From the NCBI GenBank assembly GCA_023333565.1, contig JAJKFH010000921.1, positions 62,001 to 126,000 on the forward strand: 64,000 nt of DNA. Direction: 5' to 3'. How positions within the stretch are numbered: the stretch's first letter is position 1; every line of letters begins with the position of its first letter. Origin of the DNA: Puffinus mauretanicus. Lineage: Eukaryota > Chordata > Aves > Procellariiformes > Procellariidae. Positions 26,054 to 37,580 of the stretch are shown in pieces. The notes beneath the pieces were generated by a model. It saw only the letters and a list, made by a program, of their open reading frames with translations, was not told the origin of the DNA and searched no databases. Made by a program: the position numbers and the translations under genes.

Positions 26054-27369
26054 TTTTAACCCATCTCAATACTTCATCCTGTGTCGTGACTTGCTGTGCG
26101 ACCCCCAGCAGGTTGCTCTCTGCGTTGGCTCTCCCTGGGGTGCTCCGGGCTGTGTCGTCTGCTGGTTTTTAAGATCTTTTCCCCCAAACCTGCTGTACTT
26201 TCGCATTTTCACTGAGCGGTTTTTCCTTAGCTCCTTTTTAGAGGGAGATAGGACCTGTTCCAGTTCACATTTCCCATGCTGGCTTCGCAGCAATTTCTGA
26301 GCCGCCAGTCGATTCGGTCATCACGGAGCGAGCCGAGCCGTATTGAGCCGGTTGTTCTCCTACGCGCTGAACTTACTGTGCTCGGATCTGTTGGAGTTGT
26401 GTCAGCAGCAGGCAGGGACTCTGCTGCTGTCAAATGCCAGCAGTATCCTGTGTAACCAGGGGAGTGTTCCTTCCCTGTAGCGCGTGCTCTAATTTCCCAC
26501 TATTATTTCTTTAATAAGACTGATACTTACTGTACATCGCTCATTTACTGCTAAAATGGGAGCCATTAGAGCAATAAGTGGCAATTACCTTCTGAGCGGC
26601 GTGGCGTGTGAACCTGACGGCGGCGGCTGGAACCTGCCTTTCAGGAGCAAACGCCCGCGAGCGGCGGCGTAACGCCGGGGTGGCCTTTAGGGACAGCTGG
26701 GTGTCTGTCGGGGGTGCCCGGCATCCTCCGGAGGGAGGATTGCACCCATGGGTGCTGGGGGAGGACGCATCTGGCTTGATGGCCAGGGATGAGGGGGATG
26801 AGGAGGGGTTGCGGCTCTGCATGTGCAGCGGCGGGGACATGTTCCCTATCTGGTGGTTGGGCTTCCTCTGCGCAGCCCGTCCCCAGGGAGTGGCTTCTCT
26901 GCTGGAAAACAATCTCCATGCTGAAAAAAAATAGAGGAGGAACATGTCTGGTAATTTAATCATATTAAGTGCTCCTAAAAAATCACGTCTGTGCTGGATA
27001 ACAGCATGCCAGAAGTCTCTGGAGGAGCGGATGCAGCAGGACCAGCGAGGATTTGGTGGAGAGAAATGGGGCAAAGGAGGGATTTCTGGAGGAGGGCGGG
27101 TGAGATGTGCCAGCAGGCAGCTCTGCGCGCCCTGTCCCCGCACGCCGCCCTGTCCTGCACGGCCACAGCCCGGCCAGCGCTGCAGGACGCCAGCCCTTGT
27201 CCCCGCAGGGGCAGCGCTCTGTCCTCAGTGCTGGCACGGATCAGCCCCACGGCCACGGCACGGGTCCCCTCGGCACGGCGTGGGAGCGCAGGCGATGCCT
27301 CGCGTGCTCCCGAGGAGCCGCCGTGGGCGAGGACGGTCCCTACGGGCGGCTCCTCAGCGACAGCCGGGA

Positions 27370-27860
27370 TGTCTGTGTTCATTATGCACATCCCTTTCAC
27401 GCCGCCTTCTTTATTCGCGTGCTATCTAGTGTCATTAAGATATCAAGTTCATTTAGGTACATCCACATTGGCAGTTTAATTATGTCTGGGTACTACTCTG
27501 TATTTTATTCATGGACTATCTGGGGGCGGTTGTCAAACACAAGCCCAGGAGATAAAGGTTCGGTGGCTGCAGAATGCTAATGTCCTGCTGGTTCCCTTTT
27601 GACAAATACACATGCCAGTTATTACCAAACTGATTATTTCATTCATTAACACCACATACATCAGCTCCCTTCACCCGGTATTATTGTATACATTCATCTT
27701 TTCATAAACAATTACCTGACAAGGTTGGGAAAAGCAAGTACTGGGGAATTAATGCTCTGATGCGAAGTTCCTGGCGTGGGTTAGTAACAAGGTGCTGGGG
27801 GGGGCGGAATGCCCCGTTAGCGTGATCGCTTCATTAATCAAATTAGGGACAATAGCACGT
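27370..27860. promoter_or_regulatory. AT-rich intronic block, candidate conserved non-coding element
   Basis: About 490 bp with many homeodomain, GATA and TTTAATTATG-type words (ATTAAGATATCAAG near 27434, CAGTTTAATTATG near 27472, CATTCATTAACACC near 27640, AAACAATTACCTG near 27706), clearly different from the GC-rich DNA on its left. No repeat or coding signature. Confidence 0.35.
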
Positions 27861-28047
27861 CACATGTGTGCCATGTTTCCCAACAATACCGAACCCGTTC
27901 GCATTGTGCCGGGGGCTCAGTGGATGGGGCTGCCTGTCCGGTTTGCGGTGCTGGGGGAGATGAAATGAAAGCAGGAGACCCGGTGGGAAGGCTTGGAAAG
28001 CTTTCACTGCGGCCGGACCATGCGTTTCTCATCTGCCTTTTTGGGTT

Positions 28048-28067
28048 TTATTATTATTATTATTATT
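28048..28067. repeat. (TTA)n microsatellite
   Basis: Six to seven TTA units within an AT-rich block of intron 1. Confidence 0.95.
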
Positions 28068-28199
28068 GTCATGAGGAACATTTGCATGAGAACAGGTTCT
28101 TTGTTTATTGTTTGTGCCTTTTTTCCGGCTTCCACATATTGCTTTCCCGGAGCTGTAACCCTCCACGATAGCATTAGCAGTGGTGGTAGGAATGATTAA

Positions 28200-31100
28200 G
28201 ACACCGTTAACACGCAACCGTCTGGGGGACAAAACCCCCGGGGTCTTCTTTCTACATTTTTTAACTGTAAAAGGCTGGCGACGGAGGGGAAAAAAGTACA
28301 GGGAGACATGAACAGTTGAAAAATAACCAAACTCATGAAATAAATGATTCCTGCAGCTTTCTTAGAGGTCGTGGTGAAACCCAACGGGCAGGACCAGTGA
28401 CGCTGCTCGCCCAGCTGGAGGGTGCTCTCACAGTCTGGATCTGCCGCAAGTGGCATCCTCCAGCACGTTACGTCCACAATTAACCCGCGTGGAAGGAATC
28501 GGACCCGGAGCCGCTCCCAGCGATTTCCCTTGAACACACAGCCCACGAGGTTTCAGAGTGTTGTTGATCCCGTATTTATTTCTTTAAATACGTTGTACCC
28601 TCAACTGTTGCCACCGGGAAGGAGCAGCTGCGGGAGGCCACCACCACAGCCAGAATCAATTCAGCTCTTCACTCCAGCAGGGAAAGCGACGCTTCAGGGG
28701 TCACACTGCTGCACGACTCCCGCGCAGGATTTGCAAACTAAAGAAAGGATCCGAGTGAGATTTAAGTGCCTAACTCCCTTAGGCCCCTTTGAAAAAAGCC
28801 CCACTGGAATAACTAAGAAGCTTTCACTGCTTTTGCAAAAGCATTAATCCTCCTTGCGATCTCCAGGAGTCTCTTTGATCACGCTTCAAAATCTTCATCT
28901 CCAGGGGTCCTGTCCGGGCTTTCCAAAGTGGCTTAAGAGCAGACCTCGCGCTGCTTCTGGGGGAGACCTGGGCTCCTAAGAATCACTTTTCAAAGCCCCC
29001 CTGTGCCTCTCCACATTGGGATGGAAAGACCACACCATGCCGAGGGTCCCAGTGGTGCCGCTGTCCTGCGAGGTGAGACCCCACGCCCCGGCCACGGGGC
29101 GATGCCCGACCGTCGGGATTTGAAGTCCCTGCTGCTGTTAAGAGTATGAGCGTGGGCTTAGCCAGTTTTTCCTGCATTTTCCTACATTTTCCTGGGGAGC
29201 GCAGTGAAAGAGGGAGCACGCCCAGGCTGGGTTTTCTCCTCTTTGTGGATGCTGAGAAATGAAGGGGGAAGGAGGGTTGGTCTTGCTAAGCAGGGCAGCC
29301 CTGGAAAACGAGAGGCTGGGGGTCATTCATCTTCAGGAGCCGATCTGAAACCCCCAGCCCATGCCAGTTCGGTGCTGAGTGAGGAAGATGAGGGTTTATT
29401 GGCCTGGATCCAAATGACTCAAGTTGACTCATGAAGCTGAGGTCACTAATTGTTTGTTTGGTTTTTTTTTTAATCCGTGCATATTCTGGAGAGCACTTTT
29501 CTTTCTTTCTTTCTTTTTTTTTTTCCGTTTTACATTAGTGAGCTGGACTCACCCGTAGAAACCTTGGTGTCCCGCTAATGCCCAAGCATCCCCCGCGTCC
29601 CCCCTGCCTCCCTGCGCGGGGAGGTGGAGGTGAGCATGGTACAAACCTACGGACCCGCCGGACCTGAGCTGGACGCTGGGACTTCTTCCTCCGCTTGCTG
29701 TACAATTTACTCATGAAATTTAGAGCTGCTATCAACTAAAACTTCCTGAAATACGTCAGCTGACTCTGTTTGATACCGGGTTAGACAGTGATGCATTCCC
29801 TGGGAGGAGGTGGAATAGCTGAGCACAGAAAAGAGCTCTTAATGCACGACCTTGTGAGCTGTGGCTAAAATCCCTTAATAGACTGTGGGGGGGAGGCCAG
29901 GGCGCGATTGCTCAGCGCAGTTTCTTCGGCACTAGCCCCTGCCTTGCCCAGAACTTGCAAATTAGGCTAGGAGGAATCTTTTTAAGCTTTCTATTTTCTG
30001 GAGACTTTTGCCCTCTTTGCACTTGACTGCTTTGCTCCAGGAATGAAAGTAGGGAGTCCTTTCCCAGCCGTTAAAAGTTTCATTTAGCAAAAGGACAAAG
30101 AATTGGCACGGGAAGGATGAGGAATGACTGCAAGGGTAAACTTGTGTGACTCCATATATTTTAGATCATAGCCTGAGGTCAGGCTCCCTTTTTTTGTAAT
30201 AGAGAGAGAGGATTTTTTGGCCTTGCAGCAGGAGGAAATGTCTAGTGATATATAAAGAAGTCACTTCTCAGCATAATTTAAGAAACAACCTCTGTTCTCC
30301 AAAGGGGGGTCCTTTGAGGTGTCTGGCTCTTCCGTAAAGCTCCCCGTTGATGTGCACACATGCGCAACTCCGCATGAAGCATCTCCAGCAGTATAGGGCA
30401 TGTCACAGTATTCTTCCAACCTTAATAATCGCTGCTGAATTGATTAGGACTCCACAACAATATCTTAGAGGACGGATCCCTTTATCTCTGCAGAGAAGGG
30501 AGAAGCCCCTTCTCCCCCCTCCCAACAAACCCCATCAGTTGGGCTGTTAACCCGCAGGGGTGTCTGAAACTCCCCGCCAGCAGTTCTGTGGGTCTCAGCC
30601 TGCTGCCTCCGCTGCCCGTTTTGGCTATTATCTCCGTACCTTGGGCTTCAGCTTCCTTAGTTTAGCTACTTTAATTCCTGCACTCACTAGGTCCTGACTT
30701 TTGGTCTTTGAGATCTGGTGGGATTTCTCCTCCTCCAGAGGGAAGGAGGATAGAGGAACATCTTTTTTTCCCCAGTCACCTCCATTCAGTGGTTTTCTGT
30801 GTAATTCCAGTTTCCAGACAATATTTCGTTCCTCTTCACGCTGCCTGCAGCTTCTCAACCACCGCCCCTCTCTCCTGCTCCGGTTCCTGCCCGAGCTCCT
30901 CTCCCATCTTCCTCTTCTTCCATGGGAAGAACGCACGCGTGGCTATGAGTGTGCACGGCTGAAGGTGTGTTTGTGCCGAAGAAAAATGAGGCAGACACGG
31001 AAAACAAGCAAATCGCATTATATATTGCAGGCAATAATGTAGCTCCCAGGGGAGAGAGATAATACAGTGAGAGACAAAGGAACAATAGACTTTGCTGGCC

Positions 31101-31746
31101 TGAGCGCTCACACGATTGTGGCTTTTCTGGAATTATTCTTGACTTCCTCTGCGTGAGCGGTGAATCGGGCCGCGGAGCTGATAAGCGATGAGGACGCGGT
31201 CGGGGGCTGTGGCGGGGATCGTTTTGTTTGGGAGCCCGTGCCGTACGTGTTGCTCGTGGGGGGAGACCCTCGCTCCGCACGGGAGCCCCGCAGCGCGAGG
31301 GATGGGGATTATTTTAAAGCTGGCTGTGATTTTTGTGGTTTGGAAAAACACGCCGCTGTCTGAGGGACTTTGTCCGGAGAACTGTGTTGATTTGCCTTCC
31401 CGTTTAGGGGTGGGTGCCATTAGCAGCAGGGGGGGAGCAGCAGAGAGTCCCTGAGTCTCGGATGCAGAAAGAGGCATCAGGATGAAACCACGCAGGGTGC
31501 TCCCCCCACGCCGCGTCTGGGGCTTGGGGTGCTTGCAGGACACGACGGGGCTGTTAGTCCCCAGGTTTGCCAAGTTAAGGCAGAGGCTATCGGGGTAGGT
31601 GATGGGGATGGCCTTCCTCACCAGCCCGGGCGGCAAGGAGCCTTCCAAACCAAAGCACTGCTGGCTTTTGGGAAAATCCCAGCCGGGACGCTCTCCTGGA
31701 TGCCTCCTTCTACAAAGGCAGCCAATGCTTTGAGAAGTGCTTCAGA
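28200..31746. other. Intron 1 segment, no exon recognised
   Basis: Near 28756-28810 the words TAAGTGCCTAACTCCCTTAG and GAAAAAAGCCCCACTGG resemble an old reptile/bird dispersed repeat also hinted at near 8745 and 50250. A CTTT-rich run lies at 29500-29524. Otherwise nothing recognised. Confidence 0.6.
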
Positions 31747-31949
31747 CTTTCCTTCTTTCCTCCTCCTTTCCTCCCCTTCTCCATTTCTTCTTTTTCCTTC
31801 TTTCTTTCTCCTTCCTTCCTTCTCTTTTTTCTTTCTCTTCTCTATCTTCTTTCTTTTTTCTTTTCATCTTTTTCTTCTTTCTTTTCCTTTCTGTCCATCT
31901 TTCTCTCTTCTGCTTTTTCTGTCTGTCTGTCTGTCTTTCCACCTTTCTT
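31747..31949. repeat. Polypyrimidine tract of about 200 bp ending in (TCTG)n
   Basis: Almost uninterrupted C and T on the plus strand, built from CTTT, CTTC and CCTT words, with a (GTCT)4 run at 31921-31936. Length and purity are far beyond an ordinary splice tract. No AG acceptor with coding potential follows. Confidence 0.95.
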
Positions 31950-32059
31950 AGACCTCAGCAAATTCCAGGAAGGCATCAGTTGTCTTTAACACCCAAAGGA
32001 AAAATCGAAGGGAAGGGTTCAATTACTCACATGAAAAATGAGTCTCCTAACCGAGGTCT

Positions 32060-32900
32060 ATCCATTTGCTAGTTGTGCTTGTTTTAAAACTGAATTATAG
32101 AGACTGCACATTTTTCTGGAGACAAATGCATTAATTTTTCTCAAAACAGACAAGAGGGAAGCAGAGGGAAAATAAGATAATAAGAGTTTCCACAGTGATT
32201 TATATGCCTTTGTGAAAAATAATGGGGGCAGCCGGCAGCGCGCACCGGCAGCCCATGGGGGAAGGGGCAGGGGGGTGGCAGGGACGACTGCAAGGAAAAC
32301 TGCCAGAAGTCCAAGTAAGATTGTTGGTGTTAGATGATATAAGATCACTTTATGTCTCTGGCTGGCTTGAAAAATCTCTCTTTCTCTCTCTATATATACA
32401 CACATAAAATACATGCCATATGATGCACTTAAAATCAGCACAGGCTATACTGTTTATACAGGAAAGGATTGTGTTTCTCGCCGACCTCTCCCCAGCCCTC
32501 CTTCTTTTGCCGAAGGATAAACTGGGACCTTTAGAAAACAAAGTGGTGGCTACAATTTTTAACAGATTTGCTCTTGCATATATTTATATAGGGCAGGCGA
32601 GCCCTTCCCCAGGGCCAGCTGCCTGTGCTCTCGGGCGAAAATCGGGGGGGGTGAGTTTATTTTTTTTTATCTGTTCACTTTGGTTTGATTTATATGCTAA
32701 AAGAGATATTTTTATTATAGTGCATAGTAAATTGGGTTTCTTTATTGCTCGTGAGAGCTGTTTTCCAAAATTGGACTATTTATATAGTACACTGATTGCA
32801 ATGTATTTCTGATCTTAATGTCTAACCGTGGGGAATAAAAAAAATTATACCGAATCGTATTTTTTAAAAACTACAACCTCTTTCTAAGTAAGATGAAATG
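32060..32900. promoter_or_regulatory. AT-rich intronic block, candidate conserved non-coding element
   Basis: Two AT-rich segments (32060-32220 and 32340-32900) flank a short GC-rich piece. Words include GATAATAAGAG, CTATTTATATAG (32767-32778) and GATTTATATGC. Simple-sequence runs are also present, so part of the AT-richness may be low complexity. Confidence 0.3.
32375..32406. repeat. CT, TA and CA dinucleotide-rich run
   Basis: A CTCTCTTTCTCTCTC stretch passes directly into TATATATA and then CACACA. Confidence 0.9.
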
Positions 32901-33719
32901 AGTAACTTTTTCTCGGGAAGATGTTGCGGCACTCAGCAGCTCCCAGGAAATCATCTCGGTTTAGCAAGTAAAGGCTTTTGGTGGGAACTGGAGACTCCGG
33001 AAGGGTTTGAAGCAGTTTTGTGGTTTGCCCATTGGTGTAATCCATCGGGAACAGGTCCGGGAGGCCAAAGGCCACCGGGGCTGTAGCACCTTTGCTGATG
33101 GTTCTCTCCAATTACTTATAGGAACGATTCAATGAATTTATTCCCCGTTGGTTTCCGAGTAGAAAATCCTGTGGTGTTCAGGCGGATACGAGAGCAGAGG
33201 GAGGCTGGAAGTGATGCTTTAAAGCAAAACCTAAAGCCGTTCCAGGGCAGATGGTTAATTGTGTGGTTCAATTTATTTGCCTAATGCAAATCACATCCCG
33301 TTTGCCCATGGCGCCGGGGGAACCGGATTCCTGTTTGTTTTGCTAAAAACTGGGCTGAGATTTCACTGCATCTTCTGCAGCTCCCAGGTGAAGCTCCCCT
33401 GCAGCGGGACGGCTTTGTGGTCCGCAGCAGAGGATCACCGTATCCCCAGGGCTGGGGGAGAGGAGAAGCACCAGCTCCCACGGAGGAGGGCTGGGATGGT
33501 GATGAGCTGCCAGCACCCTCTTGGTTTGCAGGATTCAACCTCCCATCTTCATGGCTCCAGGCCCGTGAAGGTGCTTTAGTGGATGGCAGCATCCCTTTCT
33601 CCATCCCAAAACCAGGCACCGAGCTGTGTCTGTGGGTCTGGGCCCCCCTGGTCCCCCCGGTCCTCTCCAGCCTTGGGGGTGTTTCAGGGGGTTCCCAACT
33701 TCCCAAATGGGCCTAATTG

Positions 33720-33960
33720 AAGCCTAAAGAGATTTTTCACAGATTCACGGCTTTTCAAAGGAGAAATTTGCATATTAATAAGAAGCTGTTCAGACTGATT
33801 GGCTTAATGTGTTTGGGGTAAGTATAATTAAGTGTCAAGGGAAATATATCATGAAGTAATGAAGCTGAAGCTAATTTATCAAAAAATGAGTCCTAGAGAG
33901 GGAGACATTGCCAATAATAAACAGTTCTTTAACCTTCCTCTTTAAGGTGATTTGCTTAGT
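33720..33960. promoter_or_regulatory. AT-rich intronic block with POU octamer, candidate enhancer
   Basis: Contains ATTTGCATATTAATAA near 33766 (octamer ATTTGCAT overlapping a TAAT-rich site), GGCTTAATGTG, AGTATAATTAAGTG and CTAATTTATCA. Sharp compositional edges on both sides and no repeat signature. Confidence 0.35.
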
Positions 33961-36083
33961 CAGGGCTGAAATGTGCGGTCTTGAAGCTCCTCGAGTGAGA
34001 GAGACGTGAGGTGGTTACTGGTTTGGGGGGGGTTGAGGTTTTTCCATGTTCCTCTGCCCTGGCACCCCAAGGCTGAGCCCATCAAGAGGGTTCACCCGGG
34101 TCCAGGTGGGGACGGGGCAGCTCTGGTCCCTCCGAGGCCACCAGCAGCGCCTGGGAGGATGTCTGGGGGGATGTACATGCGTAAGACTTCAGGGGTGCCC
34201 TTAGGGAAGAAGAACAGGCTTGAGGTTTAATTATATCAGATGCTGGGTCACTTATGCCATTTTTTTTCTCATCTCTCAGTCTTTTCTCTTTACTCCGTAA
34301 GTTTTTCAGAGCACATGCCATCTCCTGCTCTGCTCACGTACTAGCTGGGGATAAAGATCAGCCCATACAGGCACAGCTTCAATACGAACAAAAAATGCAC
34401 ATTCAGAATTGCGATGCAGGTCCCAAAACTGGTTATTTTAACATCAGAATTGAGGAGGGTGAAGTCCAGGCTGAAGGCCATGCCGGTCCCTCCGACTCTT
34501 CCACATCCTTGTGCGTGATGGGAGGAGGTTGTGAGCTCCCTCCCCACGGCAGGGCTGTGCAGTGGGCAAATGGGCGTGCACTTTTCAGCAAACCCATCGC
34601 TTTGGGTGAGCGCTGGGTTCGGAGGATTCGTTTCCAGCCAGGCACTGACTGTCCTCTGCCACCCGCCTCCAGCGGTGACCTACTCCCATGCGCGGTGGGA
34701 GCGGGACTGGGAGCTCTCGATTTGCACTTTGTGCACTTGCGAGGGAGAAAGGCAGGGCACAAGGCTGTAAAAGGATGGTGCCCATCGTCTCAGCTGGAAA
34801 ATCCTCCTTTGGCATGATTTGGCATAGAGGGGAATCCGCAGGTTGCAGAATAATAGAGGCATCTGTAGCAGAGAGCAGAACTCGTGTCCATTTTCATTAA
34901 GAGGCACCACAGTTACAACAAAAACCAGCACCAAAAAGCCAACAGAACCAGCCACCAGAAGCCTGAATTTACCCAAGCAAATCCATCCGGGAAATGAGGA
35001 GTCACTTTTCATTTGGGAGCTACGCTGGAAATATGATGAAATCACTGTGGGCCTGATTTACTCCCTTGTAAGAATTAGCTGGTGCTGCAGGGATTTGGCA
35101 AACGGCTCATGCCCTGCGCTTGGAGCCCCGACCGCTGCCGGGGTGAAGCTCTCACCAGGGAAGGTACGTGGTGCTGGAGAGACCACTGAGATGTCAAAAC
35201 ACGGGGGGTCAAAAAATACATGTGGCCACTGCCGGAGGTGATGAGCGCTGGGGTCCAGGTCCGCTGAGGAAGGGCAGGGTTTGTGCTCCCCGGTGCATGG
35301 CATACCCCAAAACTGCACTGACTAAAGCTGCTGGGAGTGCCTTGGGGGAGCTCTAAGGCTGGGTTAAAGAGCAGGCTCGTGGCCAGGCCGAAGGGGAACC
35401 ACCGCAGGACTCCTCGGCGGCGGAGATGGCTGATGAAGGCATCCCCAAGCCCAGCAGAGAAAGCTCCTTTAGATGGTGCCTGGTTGTATCTCCATTCCCA
35501 TACAAAGGACAGAGACATGGTGAAGGGGTCTGTGGCCAAGGGCTCCGGAGCTCTTCATCTGCTTCTGGTAGGCGGATGGCTGGGGTTTACCAGCAATGCC
35601 ACTGGGCAGGACCCAGCATCCTCCCAGATGGATGCAGAAATGCGCCACGATGATTTGGCTTTTTAGCCATTGGAAAGAAAACAACTAGAAAACGCCCCTT
35701 TTCCAAACCCCAGCTGGTCAGCCCGGAGGAAGCGGCGGTGCCACCCGTGATTGCCTCAGCTCCGTTGAGTTTCTTGTTCCAGCAAAGAAAATCAATGGCT
35801 TGCACGGCTAATGGCATCAGAGAGCTTCTGCTTGTCGATAGCACTTAGGCACTGGCGGTCTCCGGGAGATGCCCAGATGTGCTTCCCAGCACAGCGGATT
35901 TTCAGGAGCTCTCAGCACGGTTCCTTCTCCCGGGCCGGACATGGGATGCCAGGACAGTGGCGTGGCCTCTTGCCACCGGCATCGCCTTCGCTAGGAGCCA
36001 GGAGACCACCGGGGACCTGCCTGAGCACAGGGCTCCCTGCTTACCTGCCGCCCTCAAAGCAGCAGCTCTGCCCGTCAATAATT
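33961..36083. other. Intron 1 segment, nothing recognised
   Basis: Ordinary mixed-composition intron DNA without repeats or exon-like frames that I can support. Confidence 0.6.
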
Positions 36084-36132
36084 AATCAGAGCAATTAGGC
36101 AGAAGGCTTGCACGTTGTAATTAGCTCTGATC
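36084..36132. repeat. Inverted repeat with TAATTA-type arms
   Basis: AATCAGAGCAATTA (36084-36097) and TAATTAGCTCTGATC (36118-36132) pair over 13 of 14 positions with one extra base, around a 20-nt loop. The arms contain homeodomain-like TAATTA and ATTAATCA words. Confidence 0.75.
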
Positions 36133-36936
36133 AGTGCAATCTGCCCCGGGGAGGGGCAGCGAGGCAGGAGCCAAGCACTGAAAGCACAGCGGGGGGACGG
36201 TGCAGCCCCTCTTTGCGTGCAAATGCTCCCCTGCCCCTTCGAACACCCCACGGCCCCATCGCTCCAGGGCGGGGGAAGCGGACGCGAAGTTAGGCGTGTG
36301 CCTGCTCATCGGGTGGCTCTCGGGGGCAGGATGAACCCCTTATCTTGGGGACGCTGCCGCTTCCTGCCCCGTCACCCCGGCCCCGGATCCGCGGGGCGGC
36401 AGCCGCCCTGCCCACGGCCAGGGATTGTTCCTGCTCTTCCTGAGCGAGGTCGCGGCCCCGAGATCCGGAAGGAGAGTATCCACCTGCGGAGGTATCGGCC
36501 ACTTTCTCCGCGGCCTTTCTTTGATGGGTTTCCCAGCTCCTCGGGAAGGAGAAGGCTTCCTGGCTGTGACCCTGGGACGGGGGTGACACCGGCTGTTACT
36601 CCCGTGGACGTGGCGCTGACAGCTTAGTGTCCAAGTCCCTGTTTTGGAGGCAGTGAGATTGCTGGAGTGGTTTTTCTTAACTGCTGAAGTGGTTAAACCC
36701 GCTGGTGGCAGGGAGCAGAGCTGCTCGCAGCGCTCGGCGTGCAGCAGGGGTGCATCTGGGGGGGGGGGGTCTGCAGAGGACCCCCCCGAGAGCCCGGCAC
36801 AGCCCCTGGGTTGCGCTTGCTCTCAGACGCCTTTGCTGGGAACCTGATGGCACGGCATGGATGGGCACGGCCGCCGGCCTCGTCCCTCTGCCTCACCCTG
36901 CCCCGGGGTGGGACGCTTGGCTTTGGCTGCCGGGGG

Positions 36937-37580
36937 TTTGGATGGGGACAGGGACAGGGGTTTGGATGGGGACAGGGCCGGGGGTTTGGATGGGGACAGG
37001 GACGGGGGTTTGGATGGGGACAGGGACAGGGGTTTGGATGGGGACAGGGCTGGGGTTTGGATGGGACAGGGACAGGGGTTTGATGGGGACACGCCAGGGT
37101 TTGACAGTGGCTGGGGTTTGATGGGGACAGGGACGGGGTTTGATGGGTGACACAGAACGGGTTTGATGGGGTATCAATGGCCACGTCTGATGGGGATAGT
37201 CCAGGGTTTGAATAGCCCGATTTCAGCACAGCCCGCCGGATGGGGAGTTGCAGCCAGAAAGCCTGATGGGATCGGTGGATGGGGACAGGGAAGGCAGTTT
37301 GATGGGGACAGCCGTCGACGTGACAGGTCAGTGTTTGAAGGCATTAAAGCGATGGGACACGCCAGTCTGAATATTTGTGCATGCGTCGCAGCCTTTTGAT
37401 GGGGAATACCGCGATGGTGTTCGTCGGCTGGGGTGGCGACGTACATTGGGGTTTGATGGGGACACGGGTTGGCAGCATTTACCAGGCCCGGTATCACAAG
37501 GTTTCCGTGACGCAGCATCAGGGTTTGGATGGGGACACGGCTGGGGGTGTGGATGGGGACAGGGCACACGGCCGGGGGTC
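36937..37580. repeat. G-rich minisatellite of about 24 bp, decaying along its length
   Basis: Units follow TTTGGATGGGGACAGGGACA plus GGGG. Copies at 36937-37080 are tight; from 37080 to about 37215 they shorten to TTTGATGGGGACA and pick up changes; isolated copies recur near 37299, 37396, 37456 and 37522-37580. The plus strand has runs of three to five G every few bases. Confidence 0.93.

Noticed and set aside
30400..30445. Possible extra CR1 tail (TTCCAACCTTAATAATC)
   Set aside because: Only about 17 bp resembles a CR1 end and nothing upstream supports it; could be chance.
31742..31942. Lys/Arg/Glu-rich minus-strand frame
   Set aside because: Pure translation of the polypyrimidine tract's complement.
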